A DNA stretch of 64,000 nt from Methylomonas sp. ZR1 (GTDB taxonomy: Bacteria > Pseudomonadota > Gammaproteobacteria > Methylococcales > Methylomonadaceae), in assembly GCF_013141865.1 (NCBI RefSeq), contig NZ_RCST01000001.1, positions 1,612,001 to 1,676,000 on the forward strand, read 5' to 3'. Under the pieces are notes generated by a model that ran no database searches, was not told the DNA's origin, and was given only the letters and a program-made list of their open reading frames with translations. Numbering within the stretch: position 1 is the stretch's first letter; each line of letters begins with the position of its first letter. Of this stretch, positions 45,320-54,070 are shown piece after piece. The translations under genes were made by a program, and so were the position numbers.

Positions 45320-45361
45320 CAATACAACGCAAATTCATTGAGTTTACTCAAATCCTAAACC

Positions 45362-46480
45362 ATGACTATAGCCGCTGACTTTTCCGAGATCCTTGCTTAC
45401 GCAGGCCGACCGAATGAAACCCAAATCAAAGCCCGTTTGCGTGCCGTCGCCGAACTTGGTGTGTTTAGACATGCCCTGCCCTCTACGGTCGGCGGTTTTG
45501 GCGATAACTTTGTCTCGTTAGTCAAAACCCATCGCCGCCTTGGCGAAACTTGTCGCGATCCCGGTCTGATGTTGGCGATCAACGCCCATCTGTGGGGATC
45601 GGTGTTCCCTATCTTGTTGTACGGTAGCGAGGCGCAAAAAGAAAAATTTCTGCCGGCTTTGTTGAGCGGAGACTGGCTGGGCGGGCATGCCATCACCGAG
45701 TCGTCTTGCGGCTCCGACGTGCAAGCGATGACTACTCATGCCAAACAAACGGGCGACGGTTATCTACTAAACGGCGAAAAGTGTTATATCACTAACGTGC
45801 CATTGGCCGACTGGTTGGTGATTTACGCCAAACTGGACGGCAAGATTTCCGCTTTCCTGGTGTCCCGTGAAGATGACGGCTGCCATTTCAGCAATGAAAG
45901 TGCATTGGATGCCTGCAGGGGCAGCGCCACCGGTAGTGTGATTTTGCAAGATTGCCGGCTCGGTGCAGACCGCCTGCTCGGAAAAATCGGCGCCGGCACC
46001 CAGATGATTCAAAAGGCTTTGGAATACGAACGGGCCTTCGTGTTCGCCGGCATCGCCGGGATCATGGATTGGCAACTGGCGGAAGTGGTTCTTTACAGCC
46101 GGGAACGGCGCTCCGGCGGCGTGCATTTGGGTAAGCATCAGGCCGTCAGCCATCGCATCGCCGAGATGAAATTACGGCTGGACACCGTCAATTTATGGCT
46201 GGGGGAATGCGCACGATTGTGCGACGCCGGCCAACGCCTGACGATGGCGTCGGCGCAAACCAAGTTGTATGCGGCCGAGGCTTTCTTGCAATCCAGCCTG
46301 GATGCGGTGCAGATCATGGGCGCGGCCGGCTTGGAATCGGGGGGCGCGATGGCTGAATTGGTCCAGGATGCGCTAGCCGGGCGGCTTTTTTCTGGCAGCT
46401 CGGAAGTGCAGAAAAATCTGATCGCCGCCCTGCTCGGTACCGGCGACGCTTACCGGTTAAACACGCACCCCCATTCATGA
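45362..46480 (+). CDS. Acyl-CoA dehydrogenase-family protein (possible carrier-bound substrate)
   Basis: 372 residues. Flavin dehydrogenase fold with HAITESSCGSDVQAM (FAD-binding loop), YLLNGEKCYITN and LQDCRLGADRLLG. The C-terminal base position of standard enzymes (YEGTSE) reads FSGSSEVQKN, so the Glu is missing. A Glu is present in LEYERAFVFAGIAG, the place of the base in isovaleryl-CoA and prolyl-carrier dehydrogenases. The protein may thus oxidise an aminoacyl or acyl thioester held on a carrier, such as the one at 38962-39204; this is inference. Its stop overlaps the next gene. Confidence 0.72.
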   Translation: MTIAADFSEILAYAGRPNETQIKARLRAVAELGVFRHALPSTVGGFGDNFVSLVKTHRRLGETCRDPGLMLAINAHLWGSVFPILLYGSEAQKEKFLPALLSGDWLGGHAITESSCGSDVQAMTTHAKQTGDGYLLNGEKCYITNVPLADWLVIYAKLDGKISAFLVSREDDGCHFSNESALDACRGSATGSVILQDCRLGADRLLGKIGAGTQMIQKALEYERAFVFAGIAGIMDWQLAEVVLYSRERRSGGVHLGKHQAVSHRIAEMKLRLDTVNLWLGECARLCDAGQRLTMASAQTKLYAAEAFLQSSLDAVQIMGAAGLESGGAMAELVQDALAGRLFSGSSEVQKNLIAALLGTGDAYRLNTHPHS

Positions 46481-47307
46481 TGAATTTTTCCGCTTACCGC
46501 AACTGGCAGCCTACGCCGCTAATGAAGGTTTCATTGGCAATAACAATAGCCGCTCCGCTGGCGATAGTTATTCAACCAAGCATTTGGCCTTGGGTCTTGA
46601 TGACTTTTATTGCCGATCAGTTGGTTTTAACCTTTGCCGGGCTTTGGCCGCGTTGCTCTTGGGTAGGCTCGAACTGGACCTCGCTGCCGCCTGCCGCCGC
46701 CGCGCGGGGCGACATTGCCATTACCATAGACGATGGCCCCGATCCTGAAATCACCCCCGCCGTGCTGGACCTGCTGGATCGCTTCGGCGCCAAAGCCACG
46801 TTTTTCTGCATCGCCGATAAAGCCCAACGCTACCCGGATTTGTGTCGGGACATCGTCAAACGCGGCCACGCGGTCGAAAATCACAGCATGCATCACCAAT
46901 ATCATTTGCCGTTTCTGCTGCTAAATGGCTGGATGGCCGAACTAAACGCGGCCCAGGATACTCTGACTGAGGTGACCGGCATTCGGCCCCGGTTTTTTCG
47001 GCCGCCGGTCGGTTTGCGCAATCCTTTGCTCGACCCGGTACTCAGCCGCCTGGGGTTGCAATTGGCTAGTTGGACCAAGCGCGGCTTCGACACGATTGAA
47101 AACAATCCGCAAGTCGTCTTGGCGAAATTGTTGAAAGACCTGAAAGCTGGCGACATTCTGTTGTTGCATGACAGTAATGTTGCCCGCACAAGCAAAAATC
47201 AGCCGGTAATTCTGGAAGTGCTTCCTCCCTTGCTGGAGGCCATTGCCGCCGCGAATTTGCAACCGGTCACGCTGAGTGAAAGCTTGGATCGTTGCCAAAA
47301 TCCCTAA
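46477..47307 (+). CDS. Polysaccharide deacetylase-family protein
   Basis: 276 residues. Two N-terminal hydrophobic segments (LMKVSLAITIAAPLAIVIQP, WPWVLMTFIADQLVLTFAGL) then the NodB domain: ITIDDGPDPEITPAVL (catalytic and metal Asp), ENHSMHHQYHL (metal His pair), RPRFFRPPVGLRNPLL and DILLLHDSN. A membrane-bound deacetylase of N-acyl sugars or a related amide. Starts within the last codons of the acyl-CoA-dehydrogenase-like gene, so co-translated. Given the setting it may trim the glycosylated polyene lipid; inference. Confidence 0.85.
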   Translation: MMNFSAYRNWQPTPLMKVSLAITIAAPLAIVIQPSIWPWVLMTFIADQLVLTFAGLWPRCSWVGSNWTSLPPAAAARGDIAITIDDGPDPEITPAVLDLLDRFGAKATFFCIADKAQRYPDLCRDIVKRGHAVENHSMHHQYHLPFLLLNGWMAELNAAQDTLTEVTGIRPRFFRPPVGLRNPLLDPVLSRLGLQLASWTKRGFDTIENNPQVVLAKLLKDLKAGDILLLHDSNVARTSKNQPVILEVLPPLLEAIAAANLQPVTLSESLDRCQNP

Positions 47308-47337
47308 CGCATTTGTCTGATTTCGGAGAATTAAGCC

Positions 47338-47715
47338 ATGAAAAAAACCTATGCCAGTGCAGCTTTAAGCCTGTTCTTGAGCGGCTGCGCGTTTCAAGCA
47401 CCCGATTATTTACAAATGGTCACCGCGCCGGAACTAAATCAGCTGATGCAACAGCAGGATATTTTTCTGGTGGACGTGCATACCCCGGAGCAGCGGCATA
47501 TCAAAGGCACCGATGTGTTTATTCCTTACAACAATGTCGAGAAATACCTGGATAAACTGCCGCAAGATAAAACCACTCCGATTTATCTGTATTGCGAAGG
47601 TGGGCCGATGGGCAATGCCGCAGCTAGAACGCTACACGAACTAGGTTACGAGCATTTGCGCAATTTGGAAGGGGGAACCAAAGCCTGGGCTAAAGCCGGA
47701 TTTGGGTTTGAATAG
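47338..47715 (+). CDS. Rhodanese-like lipoprotein
   Basis: 125 residues. Lipobox FLSGCAF, then a rhodanese domain: APELNQLMQQQDIFLVDVHT, HIKGTDVFIPYN, and active-site loop YLYCEGGPMGNAAARTL with the Cys. Located in the periplasm or on a membrane. It follows the deacetylase by 30 bp and may be co-transcribed; role unknown. Confidence 0.8.
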   Translation: MKKTYASAALSLFLSGCAFQAPDYLQMVTAPELNQLMQQQDIFLVDVHTPEQRHIKGTDVFIPYNNVEKYLDKLPQDKTTPIYLYCEGGPMGNAAARTLHELGYEHLRNLEGGTKAWAKAGFGFE

Positions 47716-47779
47716 TCCAATGATCGCTACTGGAACCGGAACTGCAACTGCCGGCTCCAGTACATCAAAAGCCCCGGGC

Positions 47780-48352
47780 TTATTCGACAATGCTATCGAC
47801 TTTGCCGTTTTTAAATTTCACCAAAAAGCGGTTGAATAGATTGGACCAGTAAGTCCAGTCGTCGCTATCGAGCGAAGGCGTGACATGCTGCGGCGGGTAG
47901 CCGATGGCGGCCAGCACGGCTTTTTTGCTCATGCCTGTCTTCACCTGCCCTGCCAAAATACTTTCGCGCTCGGTGGGAGTATATTGATTGAGGTCTACCT
48001 TACTGGTGCCGGCAATTTTACTGAAAGCAATCGGCATATCGTCTTTGGTAAATTTTTGCACGTTTTCGATGGTAATCAGTTGGCCGCTGGATTCCACTCT
48101 AAGCACCGCCTCGTCGGAGGTCAGTTTCAGCAGCGCTACTGGTGTATTGATTGGAATCAACTGGCCTTTACGGTAATTGGTGGTGCGGAACCGGTTCTGC
48201 TCTTGGAACAGGCTGAACTGCGTATAGTAAACCTGCGCGGGCTGGACAGCCGCTGCCGCACCTTCACCTGGCTTAAGCTCCTTCTTGCAGCCCACCGCCA
48301 ACACAGCCAAGCAGAGCAACATCACAATGTAGTTTTTTCTGAACATAATCAA
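47780..48352 (-). CDS. Lipoprotein, BamE-like (end of block 2)
   Basis: 190 residues. Lipobox LAVGCKK, a middle beta domain (LLKLTSDEAVLRVESSGQLI), and a C-terminal LAGQVKTGMSKKAVLAAIGYP with the BamE/SmpA-type pattern, ending FKNGKVDSIVE. Comparable to the lipoprotein at 31972-32382 in block 1. Separated by a gap of about 120 bp from the thioesterase gene; could be part of the same operon. Confidence 0.7.
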   Translation of the reverse strand: MIMFRKNYIVMLLCLAVLAVGCKKELKPGEGAAAAVQPAQVYYTQFSLFQEQNRFRTTNYRKGQLIPINTPVALLKLTSDEAVLRVESSGQLITIENVQKFTKDDMPIAFSKIAGTSKVDLNQYTPTERESILAGQVKTGMSKKAVLAAIGYPPQHVTPSLDSDDWTYWSNLFNRFLVKFKNGKVDSIVE

Positions 48353-48469
48353 AATCCCTCGAGCAAAAGGTTAAGAACAGGCTGACGCTAGGCAACAGGC
48401 GACGCGACAGTACAACAAAGACGACAAACCGGAACAGCCCAAAACACAAACGCTACAGTAAGCACCTAG

Positions 48470-48886
48470 CTAGGGCGAATCAGATTTAATCCCGAGCTTT
48501 TCCAAAAACACCGCCGGCGAAGCGAAACACATTTCGCGGCTGTCCGCGTCCACAGCGGCCTGGATGGTATGGCCCTTGGCCAACACTTCGCCGGTTTCGG
48601 CGTCGGCGACCCGGTATTTAATCTTCATCCGGTATTCCCATTCCACCAACTCCGCTGATACCTTGATCCGCTGTTCGAACTGTGCCGGACGCACATAACG
48701 CAATTGCAAATCCACAATCGGCCAGACGTAACCGGTTTCTTTCATGGCCATATAACCGTAGCCGATTTTATCCAGCATCGCGCAACGGGCAATTTCGATG
48801 TATTTGCAATAGTGGCCGTGCCAGGCAATATTCAATAGATCGATGTCATGAAAAGGCACGGTCAATTCCACTTCGGCGCGCAACAT
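48470..48886 (-). CDS. Acyl-CoA/acyl-ACP thioesterase (4HBT hotdog)
   Basis: 138 residues, YbgC-like: ELTVPFHDIDLLNIAWHGHY has the catalytic-type Asp and the His, followed by KYIEIARCAMLDKIGYGYMA. Hydrolyses thioesters, and in aryl polyene clusters may release or edit the chain. Last biosynthetic gene of block 2, 1 bp after the acyltransferase gene. Confidence 0.88.
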   Translation of the reverse strand: MLRAEVELTVPFHDIDLLNIAWHGHYCKYIEIARCAMLDKIGYGYMAMKETGYVWPIVDLQLRYVRPAQFEQRIKVSAELVEWEYRMKIKYRVADAETGEVLAKGHTIQAAVDADSREMCFASPAVFLEKLGIKSDSP

Positions 48887-48887
48887 A

Positions 48888-49865
48888 TTAGTTGTCCTCG
48901 ACGGCTATCTGACTGGTATCGCCCGCAGCTGTCTTACTCCAATACGGGTAAAAATTAAACCATTGTAGCGGCGCTATTCGGCAATAGGCTTCCAGTCGTT
49001 CGGCATATTGTCGCGCCAGGTTTTTCAGCATGTCATGCCTTTTGGGTTCACCGCGCGGGATGCGGATAGATTCCGCGAAGTGTTCCAGATGGATTTTGAA
49101 TCGACCGTTCACCGGAAAGCAAAACAAGGTATAGACCGGGCAACGCAACAGCGAAGCCAGCAGATACGGACCTTGTGGAAATTCGGCGTCCTCTCCCAGA
49201 AAGCTGGCCGACACCGTGCGGCCGCCTTGCACCGGAATCCGGTCGCCAACCATCACCAGAAATTCGCCGCGCTCGATCTTTTCCTGCAAGGTAATCGCGA
49301 TGGCGGGACTTAACTCCGTCACTTGAATTAATTGGATGGTGGCGCTGCCGCGGCTGCCGAGCAGGCGGTTGAATTTCTCGGCATGCTTGGTATGTACCAA
49401 GATGTTGAGATGGATGTGGCCGCGCATCGTGGCGATGGCTTGGCAAATTTCCAGGTTACCGATGTGTCCGGACAGCAGCATGGCGCCGCGCTTTTGTGCG
49501 ATCAAATCCAGCAGCAGCTGGCGATTGGGAAAATCCACTTGTTCCGGCGTGATGTTGCCGGTCCACACCACGATTTTATCCAGCAAGGTTTCGCCGAAGC
49601 TCAAAAAATGCAGGTAACTTTGCCAGAGCCCGCTGCCTAAGCCCAAATCCGGGTAAAACTCAGCCAAATGGCGTAAATATTCCCTGGAAGACTCGCGGGC
49701 AAGACGCCCGGCCAAAAAGTAATAACTTACCACCGGCCGCAAAAATAGCCGAAACACCCAGCGGCCGAACAGCCGATACACCCACACCAGAGCCTGTATG
49801 CCCCAAAGCAGGCTGTTTTCCTCCACGGCTGCCCAATGCCGGGCGGCGGTGTTCGCAGGCTTCAT
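48888..49865 (-). CDS. LpxL/HtrB-like acyltransferase
   Basis: 325 residues from the ATG at 49865; the frame is open upstream inside the glycosyltransferase gene, but overlap ATGA with that gene's stop supports the choice. Motif LLSGHIGNLEICQAI is the HxxxxE acyltransferase box; MVGDRIPVQGGRTVSASFLG and FPQGPYLLASLLRCPVY follow. A membrane-associated transferase that adds an acyl (here perhaps the polyene) from a carrier to a lipid acceptor. Stands next to a glycosyltransferase, fitting a glycolipid product. Confidence 0.85.
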   Translation of the reverse strand: MKPANTAARHWAAVEENSLLWGIQALVWVYRLFGRWVFRLFLRPVVSYYFLAGRLARESSREYLRHLAEFYPDLGLGSGLWQSYLHFLSFGETLLDKIVVWTGNITPEQVDFPNRQLLLDLIAQKRGAMLLSGHIGNLEICQAIATMRGHIHLNILVHTKHAEKFNRLLGSRGSATIQLIQVTELSPAIAITLQEKIERGEFLVMVGDRIPVQGGRTVSASFLGEDAEFPQGPYLLASLLRCPVYTLFCFPVNGRFKIHLEHFAESIRIPRGEPKRHDMLKNLARQYAERLEAYCRIAPLQWFNFYPYWSKTAAGDTSQIAVEDN

Positions 49866-50605
49866 TGAAAATGCCTCAGTAGCAGTTTGGGCCAGCGTAA
49901 CAACATACCGAAAAATAAACGGGCATGAGTCTGACTGAGCAGCAGATTGTCCTCCAAAGCCCGGAAATGCGATAAGCCGTCCAGCGGGTAGCGCACCTGA
50001 GTGGGAATGGAGATGACTGTCACGCCTTGCCAATAAAGCCGCACCAAAATCTCCGTATCAAAACCCATGCGATTTTCCATGGCTTGGCTTTGAATCAACT
50101 TTGCGCAAGACGCCAGCGGGTAAACCCGGTAGCCGCACATCGAGTCGGGGATGGCGAAAGACAGTGTGTTGATATGTACCCAAATATGGGTCAGGTAGCG
50201 GGCGTAGTAGCGCAGTTTAGGAATCGATGCGTCGAATAGCGCTCGACCGATAACTGCCGCTTCCGGCGCTTGTTTGGCGGCGTTTAGAAATTTATTCACA
50301 TCGTTTAAATCGTGCTGGCCGTCGGCATCGATTTGCAGCCCGTGCGAATACCCTTGGGTTTGAGCGGCCAGAATGCCGGCTTTGACCGCCGCGCCCTTCC
50401 CTTGGTTAATCTCCAGCCTGATACTTTGCACCCCGGCATATTGCTCGGCTAAGTTGCGAATCACCTCGGCGCAGGCCGCATCGCTACCGTCATCCACCAG
50501 CAGACAAGGCAGTTCATGCGCAGCCAAACGCTCAACAATGCCGGGGAGCGGCTTTTCGTGGTTATAAACCGGAATCAGGATGCAGGGCTTAAACGTCGTG
50601 GTCAT
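49862..50605 (-). CDS. Family 2 glycosyltransferase
   Basis: 247 residues. GT2 motifs: ILIPVYNHEKPLPGIVERL, LLVDDGSDAACAEVI (first Asp pair) and GLQIDADGQHDLNDV (DxD-like DAD). The last part resembles dolichol-phosphate-mannose-type enzymes (DSMCGYRVYPL, FDTEILVRLYWQGV). Adds a sugar, probably to a lipid. Overlaps the acyltransferase downstream. Confidence 0.9.
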   Translation of the reverse strand: MTTTFKPCILIPVYNHEKPLPGIVERLAAHELPCLLVDDGSDAACAEVIRNLAEQYAGVQSIRLEINQGKGAAVKAGILAAQTQGYSHGLQIDADGQHDLNDVNKFLNAAKQAPEAAVIGRALFDASIPKLRYYARYLTHIWVHINTLSFAIPDSMCGYRVYPLASCAKLIQSQAMENRMGFDTEILVRLYWQGVTVISIPTQVRYPLDGLSHFRALEDNLLLSQTHARLFFGMLLRWPKLLLRHFQ

Positions 50606-50966
50606 GAAAGTAAATTCTACCCGAGCTGTATTCGCAGGCTGTCGAACGGTAACAAAAAGTGAGTTTCCCGGCTTGTTGCAGATAGTGCAATGCCAATTCC
50701 AGCTCTTGTCCAGGTAACAATAGCTCTTTGAATTTTACCGATTCCATATGACTGAAGTCGCGGGTTAAACTCAGGTATTGCCGGGCATAATGCACCGCCC
50801 ATTGGATTTGCACGACGCCGGGTACCACCGCAATTTCGTCGAAATGACCGTTGAAATAAGTCAAATCTTTGGGGATGCGCAAGGTCAGCACCACGCCGTC
50901 GGCCTGAATTTGTTTGGTTAGCGTTTCCGGAAACAAAACGCCTGCTTCGCTTCCCTGATTTTTCAT
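50589..50966 (-). CDS. 3-hydroxyacyl-ACP dehydratase-like hotdog protein
   Basis: 125 residues from the ATG at 50966; the frame is open further upstream into the membrane gene. The segment LTYFNGHFDEIAVVPGVVQI has the FabZ/FabA His in a GHF-type context and PGVVQ. Matches the short dehydratase found in aryl polyene clusters (ApeI-type). Removes water from 3-hydroxyacyl-ACP to give the conjugated double bonds. Stop overlaps the glycosyltransferase gene start region by 17 bp. Confidence 0.8.
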   Translation of the reverse strand: MKNQGSEAGVLFPETLTKQIQADGVVLTLRIPKDLTYFNGHFDEIAVVPGVVQIQWAVHYARQYLSLTRDFSHMESVKFKELLLPGQELELALHYLQQAGKLTFCYRSTACEYSSGRIYFHDHDV

Positions 50967-50968
50967 AC

Positions 50969-51616
50969 TCAAAAGCTGGCCTTCACCTTGCGGCGTACCG
51001 CCATTTCTGCTGCCATTAACAAACCCATCAGCACATACGAGATACAACCGTTGTACAGACTCCACAACCAGCGGTCGCCATAGCAAATAGTCAGCAAGGA
51101 AATTGCCGCGTTGCCCAGAAAAAAAACGCTCCAAATTAGTGTCACTTTCCGGGTATACAGCACGCCATGGGCGGGCAGATCCGGAAATTCCAGCCTGGCC
51201 AGCCGTTCCACTACCGTCGGCGGATGGATCAAACTGAAGGCAAATACCGCAAAAAACAGCAGGCTGACGAACACCGGATAAGCCAGCAGCCAGCCGGCAT
51301 CGTTGACCAGTGCGCCCAGCAACAGAAATAGCGCGCAGGCCAATATCAACCTAGATTCGGCTATTCCTGCAGATTTGCGCTGCTTTTGCAGCCAGTAACG
51401 CAGCAAGAACAAGCCTGCTAACCCTAAAGCCATGGAACGGGGTTGAAAGTAATCGGCGGAAAACCAAATCAGAAAGGGATAGCTGACCGTCGCAGCCCCG
51501 ATAATCACATTCAGAATGATTTGCCGAGACTCTGCTTTGGGTTTTGGGCAAATACTGGTGTCGGGATTTGCTTGGATCTTGGTCGGGACCCGATTGGTGA
51601 AAAAATCTTTAAACAT
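50969..51616 (-). CDS. COG4648-type membrane protein (block 2)
   Basis: 215 residues, five to six membrane segments, with HPPTVVERLARLEFPDLPAH and TRKVTLIWSVFFLGNAAISL, closely parallel to PPSFIERLVRLQFPELVPG and RNLTWVWTLFFAVNIAI in the block 1 protein (37379-37990). A duplicate of that gene in a comparable position next to an ACP. Function unknown. Confidence 0.8.
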   Translation of the reverse strand: MFKDFFTNRVPTKIQANPDTSICPKPKAESRQIILNVIIGAATVSYPFLIWFSADYFQPRSMALGLAGLFLLRYWLQKQRKSAGIAESRLILACALFLLLGALVNDAGWLLAYPVFVSLLFFAVFAFSLIHPPTVVERLARLEFPDLPAHGVLYTRKVTLIWSVFFLGNAAISLLTICYGDRWLWSLYNGCISYVLMGLLMAAEMAVRRKVKASF

Positions 51617-51622
51617 CCAGGC

Positions 51623-51871
51623 TTATTCAGCACTGATCCGGTAAACAGTATCCACCACGTCCTGAATGGTGCGGGCATTTTTGAAATCCTCGGGATTGAT
51701 GCGTTTGCCGGTAATCTCGCGCAGCCTGACCATCAAATCCACCGCATCGATGCTGTCGATGTCCAAATCCTGCCGCAGGTTAGCCTCCAAGGTGATGTCC
51801 TCGGGCGTTAACTCGAACATTTCCGACATCAACTCTCTTAAGGTGGCAAATACGTCTTCTTGGGTCTTCAT
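51623..51871 (-). CDS. Acyl carrier protein (block 2)
   Basis: 82 residues. Phosphopantetheine Ser in RQDLDIDSIDAVDLMVRLRE. Carries the chain for the block 2 enzymes; 6 bp from the membrane gene that follows. Separated by about 170 bp from the chain-length factor gene, so a promoter may lie between. Confidence 0.93.
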   Translation of the reverse strand: MKTQEDVFATLRELMSEMFELTPEDITLEANLRQDLDIDSIDAVDLMVRLREITGKRINPEDFKNARTIQDVVDTVYRISAE

Positions 51872-52044
51872 ACGGGTGTTGTTTCCTGTTGCGATACTCG
51901 ACTCGGCCTTACAATCGCTCTAAAGCCTCGATTTAGCGAGTATCGGTTTGCTATTGTATAGTTCTCTGGCACCACTCCAAGCGCCAAAGTATCTGTGCCA
52001 ACCGCGCGATAAATTACTACGCCAAGTATGGATTATACCCTGGG

Positions 52045-52821
52045 TTACGGCAGATCGCTTAGGCCGCTGGCAATCGAGTTATGAAACTCGTCCAAACGCC
52101 AATGCCAGATCGCCCTGTCCTGCCGACAAGATCCGCTTTGCCGGCCTGATAGGACTGCTTGCACGAAATTGGGTAAGCCCTTTGACGGCATTGCCGGGCC
52201 ATTTGCCGGCTCGCGCGTCAGCTGCAATTGCGGTCCGGCGCAGCCGGACCTCGCCAGCGTCATTGCCAAAGCCCAGGTGGTTTGACTGCCGGGCAGATAA
52301 GGTAAATAAGCGTCCGGCAACGGCTGCTCATAGCAGACAAGCAAAACCTGAGGCACATCCAAAAGCATGCCGCCAGCCTCCAGAAAAGCCGCATACAACC
52401 CTTCCGTACCGCCGGCCAAGGCTACATAAGGTAAATAGCTTGCACTATGGAAACTGGACAAGCCGGCGATGGCATTGTGCACGCACTGGCTGAAGCGGCT
52501 GGGCGAAACATGCTCGCCCTTTGCCAACTCTTCAAGCATCTCGAAGTAATACTGACTTTCGCCATGGTTTGAAAAAAATACCGAGGGCATGTCGCCGTTT
52601 TCACTGCGACTGCGCCAAGCCACAGCACAGGCGGCTCTGGCTAATGGCGATAATCTGCGCCTTTGCATCGCCGGTAAAAACCCCACATCGGCCTTACCTT
52701 GGTTATGCGGCAAGATTTCACCGTTAGGCCAGGCCTTGGTTTGGAGATACGGGGCCGATTGCCAGAAACACCAGTGTTTTAATGTGAAAGCCAAACGGCT
52801 CTCCCTAGCAGACTCGGCCAT
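52045..52821 (-). CDS. Ketosynthase-like chain-length factor (block 2)
   Basis: 258 residues from MAESARESRLAFTL, 14 bp after the KS gene; a start further upstream would overlap the KS. RRLSPLARAACAVAWRSRSE, SQCVHNAIAGLSSFHSA and PYVALAGGTEGLYAAFLEAG parallel the block 1 factor (32429-33214). No active Cys. Likely partner of the KS at 52835-54070. Confidence 0.78.
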   Translation of the reverse strand: MAESARESRLAFTLKHWCFWQSAPYLQTKAWPNGEILPHNQGKADVGFLPAMQRRRLSPLARAACAVAWRSRSENGDMPSVFFSNHGESQYYFEMLEELAKGEHVSPSRFSQCVHNAIAGLSSFHSASYLPYVALAGGTEGLYAAFLEAGGMLLDVPQVLLVCYEQPLPDAYLPYLPGSQTTWALAMTLARSGCAGPQLQLTREPANGPAMPSKGLPNFVQAVLSGRQSGSCRQDRAIWHWRLDEFHNSIASGLSDLP

Positions 52822-52834
52822 GCTCTGGGTCAAC

Positions 52835-54070
52835 TCAGCTATCCCAGCGCTGTAAAACCAAGGATGTGTTGATACCGCCAAACGCAAAATTATTGCTGAC
52901 GATGTAGTCGGCGTGGATATGACGGCCGTCGCCGGTCAGATAATCCAATTCAGCACAACGCGGATCGAGATTATCCAGATTCAAATTGGGATGAAACCAA
53001 CCCTCCCGCTGCATCTGAATTGCCACCATGGCCTCCAGGGCTCCGCAAGCGCCCAAGGTGTGGCCGGTGAAACTTTTCAAACTGCTGATCGGCGTATTAC
53101 CGCCAAACACCGCGGCCGTTGCATGGCTTTCGGCAATGTCGCCCTGCTCTGTGGCGGTGCCGTGTGCGCTGATATAAGCAATTTGATTGGCTTCTAGCTG
53201 GGCATCCTGTAAGGCCAAACGCATGACTACCTGCATCGTGTCGGCATTGGGTTGCGTGGCATGTACGCCGTCGGCATTGGTCGCAAATCCGCTTATTTCA
53301 GCGTAAATTCGCGCGCCGCGCGCCAAAGCCCGTTCCAGTTCTTCCAATACCAAGGTACAAGCACCCTCACCGATTACCAAGCCGTCGCGGTCGCGGTCGA
53401 AAGGCCGCGGCGTCAGATTTGGTTCAGCGTTACGGGTGCTGGTGGCGTAGAGCGCATCGAATAATGCCGCTTCGGTCGGGCAAAGCTCTTCCGCGCCGCC
53501 CGCCAGCATTACGTCCTGCAAACCGTATTTGATCGCTTCATAGGCGTAACCGATGCCCTGGCTGCCCGAGGTACAGGCACTGACAGAAGGTATGACCCGG
53601 CCGCGCACCTGAAAAAACAAAGCCACGTTGGCGCAGGTGGTGTGGCCCATCATTTTCAGATAGGTGGTAGCATTTAGATTGCCAATGTCGTGATTAATCA
53701 GCATTCTGCCGAAATCGGCGATAGCCGGCGTCGATCCGACTGACGAACCGTAAGCTACACCGGTGCGGCCGCTGCTGATAATCGGATCACCCAGCAAACC
53801 GGCATCAAGCATAGCCAGTTCCGTAGCCCGAGTTGCCATTAACGAGACTCGACCCATGCTGCGGGTGTTTTTGCGGGTGTAATGGCCCGGCAGCGTGAAA
53901 TTTTCCACTGCCCCCGCTAAACGGGTCAGCAGGCCGTTATAAATTTCCCATTCCGGAATGTAACGGATGCCGGATTGCTTGCCTAAAAGCCTGCCGCGTA
54001 TTTCCTGCCAATCGTTGCCGATCGGCGAAAAGCCGGCCATGCCGGTCACGACGACGCGGCGGGTCAACAC
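52835..54070 (-). CDS. Beta-ketoacyl-ACP synthase, FabF-like (block 2)
   Basis: 411 residues. Catalytic Cys in SVSACTSGSQGIGYAYEAIK, His in YISAHGTATEQGDIAES and His in SFTGHTLGACGALEAMVA. Start MLTRRVVVTGMAGFSPIGND overlaps the end of the ketoreductase gene. Condensing enzyme for polyene chain growth. Confidence 0.93.
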   Translation of the reverse strand: MLTRRVVVTGMAGFSPIGNDWQEIRGRLLGKQSGIRYIPEWEIYNGLLTRLAGAVENFTLPGHYTRKNTRSMGRVSLMATRATELAMLDAGLLGDPIISSGRTGVAYGSSVGSTPAIADFGRMLINHDIGNLNATTYLKMMGHTTCANVALFFQVRGRVIPSVSACTSGSQGIGYAYEAIKYGLQDVMLAGGAEELCPTEAALFDALYATSTRNAEPNLTPRPFDRDRDGLVIGEGACTLVLEELERALARGARIYAEISGFATNADGVHATQPNADTMQVVMRLALQDAQLEANQIAYISAHGTATEQGDIAESHATAAVFGGNTPISSLKSFTGHTLGACGALEAMVAIQMQREGWFHPNLNLDNLDPRCAELDYLTGDGRHIHADYIVSNNFAFGGINTSLVLQRWDS

